Assembly (NCBI RefSeq): GCF_014896945.1
Contig: NZ_CP054719.1
Location: forward strand, 853,153 to 917,152
Direction: 5' to 3'
DNA from: Candidatus Bodocaedibacter vickermanii
GTDB lineage: Bacteria > Pseudomonadota > Alphaproteobacteria > UBA6184
DNA length: 64,000 nt
Shown here: piece after piece, positions 36,634 through 44,572 of the stretch
Layout: each line of letters starts with the position of its first letter
Numbering within the stretch: the first letter of the stretch is position 1
The notes under the pieces: generated by a model
The model's database searches: none
Told to the model about the DNA's origin: nothing
What the model saw: only the letters and a program-made list of their open reading frames with translations
Made by a program: the position numbers and the translations under genes

Positions 36634-36707
36634 GCGGCTCAAGGGCGCTTTACGCGCCAGAGCGGCGATTGCCGCTATCAAATCGCATTGCGATTTGCTT
36701 GAGCCGC
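36634..36707. other. 74-nt perfect cloverleaf
   Basis: An outer 10-bp stem GCGGCTCAAG (36634-36643)/CTTGAGCCGC (36698-36707) closes three hairpins placed end to end with almost no spacer: GGCGC-TTTAC-GCGCC (36644-36658), AGCGGC-GATT-GCCGCT (36661-36676) and CAAATCGC-ATT-GCGATTTG (36679-36697). Every stem is fully paired. Because both strands fold equally, it could work as DNA (cruciform, recombination or replication-terminating site) or as RNA. It is not a tRNA: there is no anticodon loop, no T-loop and no CCA. A relative of the palindrome CCAGCGTCACGCTGG (TAGCGTCACGTTGG) lies just upstream. Confidence 0.7.
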
Positions 36708-36996
36708 ATAAAGGCAGAGGTCGACGCAAATGAGAGCATGATACAGCGGTGGTATGTTGGGTGAGGCATACGAGGTAATGTGTTGTTGCTTATAACGCGT
36801 GTCTGCGCGAATCGGATACAACCTAATGGGTGCAACAGCATGTTGTAAAAATCTTCAGTTCGTCAAGAGTTTGTTAATAATTTAGGTATATGTTTGTTCT
36901 TGAGGACTCATTCATTGCTATTTTTTGCCCACCGTTTCGTGAAGAAAAGACGGATCGCTTCGTCTATTTAGTCTCGATTTAGGGAGTGGGTTTTGT

Positions 36997-37037
36997 CCCC
37001 CCACCCGAAGGTCACTGAGGGTGACTAGGGCGGGGGG
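36997..37037. repeat. Nested GC hairpin with six-base G and C runs
   Basis: CCCCCC (36997-37002) and CCC (37004-37006) pair with GGG (37028-37030) and GGGGGG (37032-37037); inside is a second hairpin GTCAC/GTGAC (37011-37015 with 37021-37025). It is extremely GC-rich in an AT-rich region. No T-run follows on either strand, so it is not a plain terminator. From 37041 to 37120 I see only AT-rich sequence and further repeat fragments. Confidence 0.5.
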
Positions 37038-37125
37038 TGGTAAAAAAATCGCGTTAACTAATTGTTAATCTTTATTAATTCGCAGCGCGCCAACCTGCAG
37101 TTGCCAAGGAGGATCCCAGAACTCC

Positions 37126-37158
37126 TTAGGTAAGATCCGATGTGTTTGGACACGGATT
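37126..37158 (+). repeat. Dispersed 33-nt repeat, copy 3
   Basis: TTAGGTAAGATCCGATGTG followed by TTTGGACACGGATT, close to copy 2. Downstream, GCCAGCGTGACGTTGCATCC (37190-37209) combines the CCAGCGT palindrome arm with TTGCATCCATTAG, the sequence that starts the 290-bp element, so a partial second element may be present here. Confidence 0.55.
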
Positions 37159-37277
37159 TCAAATAACGAAACTCGTGAGTGAGGCATGATGCTGCCAGCG
37201 TGACGTTGCATCCATTAGCGTGATGCAGGACTCAATGGGGGTACTCGATGAACTACTCGGCGGCAAGCGACCGAGTT

Positions 37278-37747
37278 TCAAAAAAGGTTAATTTGTTTAG
37301 AACCGCTTTCTAACCGATCCATCACCTTAAGTTGATTCTGAACGTAAGCTCTTATTGTCTCTTCGTTTGCATTTCCAGTCGTTTCTATAAACTAACTTTG
37401 CGTCCACAGTTTCCCCCCTCAAAAACAGCGCTTCTTTATGTCATGATAGTATTAAAAAATTCTCGTGCCGCTAGACTCTTTACGATGTGCATAGTATCTG
37501 AGGGTGAGATCCTGGGCTCTGATCGAACGACCATATGTATATGATCTTCGGATATTTCTAGCTCCACTATTTCTATATTGTAATCATACCCTATCTTTCC
37601 GATGATCTTCTTCAACATCTCTCGATATGGTTCTTCAAATTTTGTGCGATATTTCGGTATCCACACAAAGCGACACATAATTCGAAACATTTGATGACTA
37701 TTTTGTCGTGTCTCTATGGGGAAACCCCATAACGTACTTCTGTACAT
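37278..37747 (-). pseudogene. Dead IS200-type transposase (tnpA remnant)
   Basis: The first 103 codons (from ATG 37747) give a second TnpA, different from the one at 30.6 kb: FRIMCRFVWIPKYRTKFEEP, HUH motif HIH in SEDHIHMVVRSEPRISPS, and MHIVKSLAAREFF. A frameshift near 37436 follows; in the next frame are IKKRCF, a TGA at 37421-37419 (family FW), GGKLWTQS, a TAG at 37394-37392 where the catalytic Tyr is expected, and FIETTGNANEETIRAYVQNQ to a stop at 37278. So the active-site Tyr codon is itself a nonsense codon. This is clearly a pseudogene. Confidence 0.85.
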
Positions 37748-37939
37748 TATATGCTTTCCTTCTCTGCAGCGCGCCCCAGAGTTTTGCGCGAAGCGCTATA
37801 AATCTCTAACTGTCGTAGCGTTGTTTTTTATAATCCGTATCAAATTATTGGATCTCTGCCATACACAAAGTAATTAACATTGCCATTAGTATGAAAACCC
37901 GCTAGAATCTTTGTAGTTTTTTATTTCGGAGCTTATTCT

Positions 37940-38434
37940 ATGTTTTTAAATTCTCTTGCCGCTCAAACAGCTGGCACCTCAGCAAGCAGCAGCTTACAAA
38001 TGCTTTTACCCATCGTTCTTGTATTTGGTGTTATGTACTTTTTAATTATTCGCCCACAAAACAAGCGAATGAAAGATCAACAAAACATGCAGTCTTCAAT
38101 TAAAATTGGGGATACTGTTGCAACAACAGGCGGTCTTATTGGACGCGTTGTAAAGCTTGAAGAAAAAGAAATTCACGTTGATTTTAATCGCGCCGGTCAA
38201 CCTGTTCGCGTATTAAGATCTGCAATTGTTGGCCTTGTCGATTCTGCAAACAAAGCAAAAGCGATGACGCAACCACCCCAAGCAAAGCCCACCCAAGAAA
38301 AGGCAAAGGCGGCTGATAAGTCAGAACCTGCCGATGAGCAAGCTCAAGCTCAAAAGCCGCGCGTACGATCGCCCATGAACAGGGGTCGCGCAGGTGGTAA
38401 CCGACGCCCAGCGCCAAAAAAATCAGAAGAATAA
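37940..38434 (+). CDS. yajC: Sec translocon accessory protein YajC
   Basis: Small inner-membrane partner of SecDF. The single membrane helix is at about 20-37 (QMLLPIVLVFGVMYFLIIRP), followed by the conserved RPQNKRMKDQQNM and GDTVATTGGLIGRVVKL domain. The protein is 164 residues, longer than usual (about 110), because of a Lys/Ala/Pro/Gln tail from residue 108 (QPPQAKPTQEKAKAADKSEP) ending in RRPAPKKSEE. The gene is first of yajC-secD-secF. TTATTTCGGAGCTTATTCT before the ATG contains a GGAG ribosome site. Confidence 0.93.
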   Translation: MFLNSLAAQTAGTSASSSLQMLLPIVLVFGVMYFLIIRPQNKRMKDQQNMQSSIKIGDTVATTGGLIGRVVKLEEKEIHVDFNRAGQPVRVLRSAIVGLVDSANKAKAMTQPPQAKPTQEKAKAADKSEPADEQAQAQKPRVRSPMNRGRAGGNRRPAPKKSEE

Positions 38435-38461
38435 ATAGTATAAAACTCAGGAGTGTTCCGA

Positions 38462-40066
38462 ATGTCCGGTCGTCAAAAATGGAAAAATTTAATAGTTTAT
38501 GGAGTGTGTTTTTTAGGCACACTCTTTATGATTCCCAATTTTTTATCAGAAGATCAACTTGCCGAACTTCCTGAGTTTCTAAGAACATCGCAAATGCGTC
38601 TTGGTTTAGATTTACAAGGCGGGTCTTACCTTCAACTTCAAGTCGATATGTCCAGCGCAGTTCAAGATCGATTTGCTGGATATGCTGATGAGGTTCGCAT
38701 TTTGCTGCGTCAGAAAAAAATTAGCTTTTCAAATCTAACAATTGTTAAAGGCGAAAGCCCCTCCGTTGTGTTTGAGGTGCTAAACGACCAAGATGCTGCT
38801 AAAGCCGAAGCCGAGCTGAACAAGCTGCCCAACATGATAACACGCGTTGATGGAAAACGCCTAACAACTCAATTGCGCCCCCACGACTTATTGACATTGC
38901 GTCAATCTATTATTAATCAATCCATTAGCATCATTAGCCGCCGCGTGGATCAATTGGGAACAACAGAACCCGAAGTCACCGCACAGGGCACCGATCGAAT
39001 CGTCGTTCAATTACCAGGATTAAAAGATCCCGAACGCGTAAAAGGTCTGATCAACAAAACTGCAAAACTAACCTTTCACAAAGTGGAGGCTCGTATTAAC
39101 AACGTTCAGGCTCAAAATTACAGAGCGACTCCTGGAACAAGGCTTATAGCTGAAGATGAAGGACTGGACGGTATACCAACAGCCTATTATGTAATTTCTC
39201 AAAATCCTGTTTTAACTGGCGACAACCTTATTGATGCGCAACAAGGTTACGATACACAGCACAACCAAGCAATCGTGTCATTCCAACTAGATGGTCCGGG
39301 TGGGCGTAAGTTCGCTGATGTTACTCGTGAATTAGCTCTGCTACCCAAGGATGATCCCAGAAAACAATTCGCAATGGTTTTAGATAACAAAATCATAAGC
39401 GCACCAGCCGTGCAAAGCGAGATCCCAAACGGACAAGGACAAATCACTGGAAACTTTACCATTCAATCGGCAAATGACTTGGCTGTTTTGATGCGCGCAG
39501 GTGCATTACCTGCAACGCTAAGCATTATGGAAGAAAAAACCATTGGACCAAGCTTAGGATCCGACTCTATTAAAGCGGGTCAATTTGCAACCATTTTATC
39601 TATCACAGCGGTCATGATTGCAATGGCAGTTTTGTATGGGGTCTTTGGGCTTATCGCAGATATCGCATTGCTATTTAACACCATTTTGTTGCTTGCGGGT
39701 CTTTCCATTATGGAGGCAACCCTAACACTTCCTGGTATTGCGGGTATCGCATTAACCATCGGTATGGCTGTTGACGCCAACGTGTTGATTTTTGAACGTC
39801 TTCGCGAAGAATTAAAAGCGGGAAAGAAACCTCAGCTTGCATTGGCACTTGGATACGACAAAGCCATGGCAACGATTATTGATGCCAACATCACAACCAT
39901 TATGGGAGCTTTGCTATTATTCTGGTTTGGAACCGGCCCCATCAGAGGATTCGCGATCACGCTATGCTTAGGTATTTCCGTATCTATGTTTACGGCTATC
40001 ATGTTAACGCGGCTGATCTCTGAGAAATGGATCGACTTTCGCAAAAATAAACCCGTTACAATATAA
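38462..40066 (+). CDS. secD: Protein translocase subunit SecD
   Basis: Inner-membrane RND-type protein that uses the proton gradient to pull exported proteins into the periplasm. The 534-residue protein has helix 1 at about 9-27, the family LGLDLQGGSYLQLQVD (38-53), the periplasmic P1 domain, and five C-terminal helices with the conserved LGSDSIKAGQFATILSITAV and GIALTIGMAVDANVLIFERLREEL. AGGAG is 8 bases before the ATG at 38462; a GTG at 38453 would place the start on the ribosome site. secF follows after 12 bases. Confidence 0.96.
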   Translation: MSGRQKWKNLIVYGVCFLGTLFMIPNFLSEDQLAELPEFLRTSQMRLGLDLQGGSYLQLQVDMSSAVQDRFAGYADEVRILLRQKKISFSNLTIVKGESPSVVFEVLNDQDAAKAEAELNKLPNMITRVDGKRLTTQLRPHDLLTLRQSIINQSISIISRRVDQLGTTEPEVTAQGTDRIVVQLPGLKDPERVKGLINKTAKLTFHKVEARINNVQAQNYRATPGTRLIAEDEGLDGIPTAYYVISQNPVLTGDNLIDAQQGYDTQHNQAIVSFQLDGPGGRKFADVTRELALLPKDDPRKQFAMVLDNKIISAPAVQSEIPNGQGQITGNFTIQSANDLAVLMRAGALPATLSIMEEKTIGPSLGSDSIKAGQFATILSITAVMIAMAVLYGVFGLIADIALLFNTILLLAGLSIMEATLTLPGIAGIALTIGMAVDANVLIFERLREELKAGKKPQLALALGYDKAMATIIDANITTIMGALLLFWFGTGPIRGFAITLCLGISVSMFTAIMLTRLISEKWIDFRKNKPVTI

Positions 40067-40078
40067 AGGAGTCACACC

Positions 40079-41011
40079 ATGGGTCTTCGATTAGTTCCTG
40101 AAAATATTAATATTGATTTTATTGGAAAGCGTTTTGTTTTCTTTGGAATTTCAACACTTGTATTAATTGTCGCGCTGACTGTGGGGCTGGCTCGCGGTAT
40201 TAACTGGGGTATCGACTTCAAAGGCGGATTCATGATCAACATGAGAATGTCCGAGGGCATGACGATTCACTCATTGCGCGAAAAATTTACAGATCTAAAA
40301 TTAGGTGATGTCTCGTTTAAAGAGGTTGGAAAAGGCAATGATGTTATGGTGGTTGTTGAAAAACAACCTGGTGATGAAAACGCACAAATGGCTGCGTTAG
40401 CTCGTATTAAAGAAACCCTGGGTGCGGGCGTTGAATACCGCAGCATTGATACAGTGGGGCCAAAAGCCAGCGAAGAACTTCTTGGTAATGGCGTTATTGC
40501 TGTTGCTTTGTGTTTACTTGCTATGCTTGCATACGTTGCCGTTCGATTTCAATGGCGATTTGGGGTGTGCGCTATATTCTCACTTGTCCACGATGCGTTT
40601 TACGTTGTGGCCTTTTATGTGTTTACAAACTTAGAATTTAACATGCCGGCTATCTTGGCCATTTTGATTACCATTGGTTATTCTATTAACGATACAGTCG
40701 TGATTTATGACCGCATTCGTGAAAATTTGGCCAAGTTTAAAAAGATGGAAATACCAGAACTTATTAATCGCAGCATGAACGAAACGTTATCTAGAACAAC
40801 AATTACATCTGGAACAACCGTTCTGTCTATTTTGTTCTTGTACTTATTTGGTGGCGAGGTGATCGCAACGTACACGCTGCCAATTATGATTGGAATTATT
40901 GTGGGTACATTTTCATCAATTTGTTTGTCCGGTCCTTTATTGGTATACTTTGATATTAGAGCATTACCTCAAGACGTAGATGGCTTTAAACCAAGTGTTA
41001 ATGAAAACTAA
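40079..41011 (+). CDS. secF: Protein translocase subunit SecF
   Basis: Partner of SecD in protein export, 310 residues. It has six membrane segments, the first at 18-39. Family sequences include GINWGIDFKGGFMINMRM (40-57), YVAVRFQWRFGVCAIFSLVHD (about 150-170), and ITIGYSINDTVVIYDRIREN. AAAGGAG precedes the ATG at 40079. The C-terminal LSGPLLVYFDIRAL is typical. The stop lies two bases before the chosen prmA start. Confidence 0.96.
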   Translation: MGLRLVPENINIDFIGKRFVFFGISTLVLIVALTVGLARGINWGIDFKGGFMINMRMSEGMTIHSLREKFTDLKLGDVSFKEVGKGNDVMVVVEKQPGDENAQMAALARIKETLGAGVEYRSIDTVGPKASEELLGNGVIAVALCLLAMLAYVAVRFQWRFGVCAIFSLVHDAFYVVAFYVFTNLEFNMPAILAILITIGYSINDTVVIYDRIRENLAKFKKMEIPELINRSMNETLSRTTITSGTTVLSILFLYLFGGEVIATYTLPIMIGIIVGTFSSICLSGPLLVYFDIRALPQDVDGFKPSVNEN

Positions 41012-41012
41012 C

Positions 41013-41894
41013 ATGGACTTTATTTTAAAATTTAACGCCAAGGTTGGCTCTGAATCAGATGCTATATTTGTTACAGATATTCTGTCCCAAATAACTTTAG
41101 CTAATTCCTGGTGGGAAGATAAAACATCTCGCACTTGGATCATTGAGATTTTGTTTGAGCGCGAAAACTTGATTCAAGTCTCTGAATTTATTAGCAAATT
41201 ATACGAGGCTTTTAAAATTGTAATAACAGATCCCGAAATTTCTGATCTGGAACAACGCGACTGGCTGCGTGAAAATCAAGAATCATTTCCACCTTTAGAA
41301 ATTGGTCAATTCTATATTTATGGGTCGCATATCAAAGATCCAACCCCCGGTCAATTGTTGCCTTTAATTATAGATGCAGCAACAGCGTTTGGATCTGGAA
41401 ATCATGGATCTACACGGGGCTGTTTATTAGCGTTATCACAGCTAAAATCCACAGATTATACGCCTAGTTCAATTCTAGATATGGGCTGTGGGTCTGGAGT
41501 TTTAGCAATGGCTGCTGCAAAGCTATGGTCAAAATCTGAAATTACCGCATCTGACATTGACCCAGAATGTGTGCGCGTAACTGTTGAAAACTGCGCACTT
41601 AATGACGTTGCCCATATCGATGTTTTAAGCGGCAATGGATTTCAAAATGAAATCATTTTATCCCGCCAACCCTTTAATTTAATTATCGCAAACATTCTGG
41701 CAACTGTTCTGTGCGACATTGTTGCCGATGTTAAAAATGCATTATCTAAAGATGGCACCGTTATTTTGTCTGGAATTTTGGACATTCAAAAAAACATGGT
41801 AGCCGAAACTTATGCTAAACACGGGCTTATATTAAGCGATGCCATACCTGTTGATGAATGGGTTACGTTGATAATGAAAAGTAACGATTTGTAA
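41013..41894 (+). CDS. prmA: Ribosomal protein L11 methyltransferase
   Basis: SAM-dependent methyltransferase expected to trimethylate ribosomal protein L11. The N-terminal half is the PrmA substrate domain. The catalytic domain carries TAFGSGNHGSTRGCLLAL (124-141), the SAM motif DMGCGSGVLAMAAAKL (156-171), ITASDIDPECVRVTVENC and the NPPY-like IIANILATVLCDI. It has 293 residues. I take ATG at 41013, right after secF; an ATG at 41001 overlapping secF is also possible. Neither has a clear ribosome site, so translation may be coupled to secF. Confidence 0.9.
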   Translation: MDFILKFNAKVGSESDAIFVTDILSQITLANSWWEDKTSRTWIIEILFERENLIQVSEFISKLYEAFKIVITDPEISDLEQRDWLRENQESFPPLEIGQFYIYGSHIKDPTPGQLLPLIIDAATAFGSGNHGSTRGCLLALSQLKSTDYTPSSILDMGCGSGVLAMAAAKLWSKSEITASDIDPECVRVTVENCALNDVAHIDVLSGNGFQNEIILSRQPFNLIIANILATVLCDIVADVKNALSKDGTVILSGILDIQKNMVAETYAKHGLILSDAIPVDEWVTLIMKSNDL

Positions 41895-41941
41895 ATAATT
41901 TATTGATAGCCTTAGAAAATAAGGTGTTTTATAGTATCAAT

Positions 41942-42895
41942 ATGTTTGGTCCAGTCAGCTCAGTTTATTACAACCGAATTAACCAGGGAGACTTGCAAGA
42001 AGACTCTGCTCAACGTCTTCTTATAAGCAAATTGGATCATTTGCACGAACAGTTTCACAAGCCTTTTTGGCATCAATATTTTCACTCTGAAAAAAAAGGG
42101 CTTTATATTGTAGGCGATGTTGGTCGTGGAAAAACATACTTGATGGATTTGTTCTACGACAGAACCACCATTTCAAAACAGCGCCTTCACTATCATATCT
42201 TTATTAAAACGATTCACGAAAGCTTACTTAAATATAAAAAAAAGCCCTGGGAGTCATTGGCTAAAGAATTTTATAAAAAAGGGGCAATGTTGTGTCTGGA
42301 TGAATTTCAGCTTAATGACATGGGCGATCTAATGATTCTATTTCAATTCTTTAAGCATTTTTTTCAACAGGGCGGAATTTTGATAACAACGTCCAATCGC
42401 CAGCCTGATGAATTTCATCTGCCCAATGATTTACGTTGCCGTCAGTTTCAAAAATTCTTATTACAACATTTAGAGGTTTTTTCTTTAGAAAAAGGTCCCG
42501 ACTATCGTCTAAAAGGCAAAGAAACCTGCCGCAGAGTCTTTGTGGACAAACAAGTAACTTCTGTAGCGAACTTTTTCCAGCGCAGCGTACAAAAAAGTTT
42601 GAAAGAATGTACGTATAGCTTTCATACATTATGTGAGTCCCCGGTGGGTGTTGCATATTACGATTCAATATTAAAAAAATGTGAATCAATAATTATTACT
42701 GATTTAAAGCAAATGAACGATGATGATGAAAACAGTCTTACCCGTTTTATGCAATTGATTGATTTATTATATGAAACCAAAATCAGCCTTTTTATGTACT
42801 CTGACGTTGGTTTAAAAGATATTTATATTGGGAACAAATATAAACAACCCTTTCAACGAACTCTATCCAGACTATTCGAAATAACATCTCGGTAA
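41942..42895 (+). CDS. zapE: AFG1-like cell division ATPase ZapE
   Basis: AAA-type ATPase of the AFG1/ZapE family, linked to cell division and respiratory-protein turnover in other bacteria. Walker A is GDVGRGKTYLMDLFY (58-72), Walker B MLCLDEFQLNDMGDLMIL, and TTSNRQPDEFHLP is the sensor region typical of the family. The C-terminal KTKISLFMYSDVGLKDIYIG-like stretch (TKISLFMYSD) is characteristic. It has 317 residues from ATG 41942; the start is uncertain (a TTG at 41903 is in frame, and neither has a good ribosome site). In many alphaproteobacteria this gene is next to mdh; here it follows prmA. Confidence 0.87.
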   Translation: MFGPVSSVYYNRINQGDLQEDSAQRLLISKLDHLHEQFHKPFWHQYFHSEKKGLYIVGDVGRGKTYLMDLFYDRTTISKQRLHYHIFIKTIHESLLKYKKKPWESLAKEFYKKGAMLCLDEFQLNDMGDLMILFQFFKHFFQQGGILITTSNRQPDEFHLPNDLRCRQFQKFLLQHLEVFSLEKGPDYRLKGKETCRRVFVDKQVTSVANFFQRSVQKSLKECTYSFHTLCESPVGVAYYDSILKKCESIIITDLKQMNDDDENSLTRFMQLIDLLYETKISLFMYSDVGLKDIYIGNKYKQPFQRTLSRLFEITSR

Positions 42896-42969
42896 TTTTT
42901 TCCGTTATTAACTCTTTGTTTAATCATTATGGGTAAACTTTACCTAGTATAAGGTGTTTAGGTGTTTAA

Positions 42970-44571
42970 TTGGATACTGTTTTAGAAGCAATACGACGAA
43001 TGGGAAAAACCCGAGTGTTGTTGACCGCAATGTTTAGCGTCATACTCCTTGTCATGCTTATGTTTCTTTTTTCAAAACTGTCCACATCTTCTATGGTTCC
43101 ACTGTATAATAATATTGATCCAAAAACTGCAGGGGAAATTATTACAAAGCTTGAGGGGCAAGGAACGTCTTATGAATTAAGGGGAGATGGAAGTCAAATC
43201 CTAGTTTCGGCCACAGAAGCACCCCGATTACGCATGCTATTTGCTCAAGAAGGTCTGCCTGGAAGTGACGGCGTGGGGTATGAAATCTTCGACAAAGGGG
43301 ATTCTCTTAGCACAACAGCGTTCACTCAAGATATAAATTATATTCGCGCACTAGAAGGTGAGCTTGGAAAATCCATAGCATCATTAAACTCTGTCGCTGC
43401 GGTCAGAGTCCATTTAGTTATACCAAAACGTGAGCCCTTTCAACGTGAACAAAAAGTTCCAACTGCGTCTGTTGTTATTAAAATAAAAGGATCGAATACT
43501 CTATCCCCACAAAACATTCAAGCGATCCAACACCTAGTCGCTGCCGCGGTTCCAGGGTTGGATGCATCAAGAGTTGCAATTATTGATAACAATGGAAGGC
43601 TGTTGGCTAAAAGCACTGACGGTGCAGACTCGCAAGAAGTAAACAACGGCATTAACAATCACCGCGTTTTATTGGAAGAAAAACTGTCCCACACGATTGA
43701 GTCTTTAGTCGAAAGAACAGTTGGTTATGGTAAAGTGCGCGCCCAAGTTGCTGTTGACTTAGATTTAAATCGAATCACTGAAAGTTCAGAACTATATGAC
43801 CCGGCAACTCAAGTAGTTCGATCATCTCAGGTTGTTAGCGATATTAGCCAAGAAGCTCAAACAGAGAATCAGCCTATTACACTTAAAAATGCAGTCCCAA
43901 GCCCTCAAGGTGCCGCAAAAGGTGCGCCAGCACCCGTGGCTCAAAACAAATCCACACGAAATCAAGAAATCATTAACTATGAGATTTCAAAAACAGTTCG
44001 TCAATATGTAAAAGAAAGTGGCGATATTAAACGCTTAAGTATTGCTGTAATGGTCGATGGTATTCGCACCCAAGAGGGCAAAGAAGAAAAATACCAACCC
44101 AGATCGGCAGAAGAACTGGAAACCATCAAAACAGTTGTAAAATCCGCCATCGGTTTTCAAGCTACACGTGGTGATGAAATACAAGTGGTACATATGCCGT
44201 TTGCCATGGAAACACCCGAGGCAGCCTCTGCCTATGATTGGCTGTTTGGCTTTACAAAAAACGATTTCTTTAGATTGTTAGAAATCCTGGCCTTTTTGAG
44301 TGTTGGTTTGTTTTTAACATTCAGTATCATTAAGCCTTTCTTTAAAAATCTTATGTTAGTGATGCAGTCTATAAAACCTTCATTACGACAGAAAGAGATA
44401 GAGGCTGACATTTTAGCAGCTGATCAAAAACGAAAACCCCCAGAAGCAATTCAATTAAAAAACGTTTCGGGATTAGTCCAATCAGACACCGTTAATACCA
44501 TTCACTCTTTACTTGAAGACTATCCAAAACAAGCGGCAAAAGTAGTAAATTCTTGGTTGAACGAGGGATAA
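42970..44571 (+). CDS. fliF: Flagellar MS-ring protein FliF
   Basis: Forms the MS ring of the flagellar basal body in the inner membrane. The 533-residue protein has an N-terminal helix (18-38), the ring-building motif domain (LYNNIDPKTAGEIITKLEGQGTSYEL; AQEGLPGSDGVGYEIFDKGD; RALEGELGKSIASLNSVAAVRVHLVIPK), a large periplasmic part, a second membrane helix at about 438-460 and the C-terminal FliG-binding tail. The start is a TTG at 42970 with AGGTG upstream; an ATG at 43000 would remove ten residues. It heads the flagellar operon that continues to flhF. Confidence 0.94.
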   Translation: MDTVLEAIRRMGKTRVLLTAMFSVILLVMLMFLFSKLSTSSMVPLYNNIDPKTAGEIITKLEGQGTSYELRGDGSQILVSATEAPRLRMLFAQEGLPGSDGVGYEIFDKGDSLSTTAFTQDINYIRALEGELGKSIASLNSVAAVRVHLVIPKREPFQREQKVPTASVVIKIKGSNTLSPQNIQAIQHLVAAAVPGLDASRVAIIDNNGRLLAKSTDGADSQEVNNGINNHRVLLEEKLSHTIESLVERTVGYGKVRAQVAVDLDLNRITESSELYDPATQVVRSSQVVSDISQEAQTENQPITLKNAVPSPQGAAKGAPAPVAQNKSTRNQEIINYEISKTVRQYVKESGDIKRLSIAVMVDGIRTQEGKEEKYQPRSAEELETIKTVVKSAIGFQATRGDEIQVVHMPFAMETPEAASAYDWLFGFTKNDFFRLLEILAFLSVGLFLTFSIIKPFFKNLMLVMQSIKPSLRQKEIEADILAADQKRKPPEAIQLKNVSGLVQSDTVNTIHSLLEDYPKQAAKVVNSWLNEG

Positions 44572-44572
44572 A

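Larger units (their letters stand above)
36546..36835. repeat. 290-bp element with inverted-repeat ends (MITE-like)
   Basis: The left 46 bases (36546-36591, beginning TTGCATCCATTAGGT) and the reverse complement of the right 46 bases (36790-36835, beginning TTGCACCCATTAGGT) match at about 34 of 46 positions by hand alignment, including CCATTAGGT, ATCCGAT and GACACG. The interior carries a perfect cloverleaf (36634-36707) and no open frame that looks like a transposase. This is the layout of a non-autonomous transposable element or a large palindromic repeat. The left end is also repeat copy 2. Confidence 0.5.

Noticed and set aside
35905-37158. Possible CRISPR array
   Set aside because: The 33-nt repeats are only three, 571-650 bases apart and diverged. 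No regular spacers or cas genes are present anywhere in the window.
13064-37421. TGA codons at Trp positions in three decayed genes, suggesting TGA = Trp recoding
   Set aside because: TGA appears at expected Trp sites in the IS1595 remnant, in the IS200 remnant and perhaps in the exported-protein pseudogene. But TGA is the real stop of intact genes such as serC, sucD and others, and intact genes use TGG for Trp. These loci also have frameshifts. TGG to TGA transitions during decay explain the pattern.
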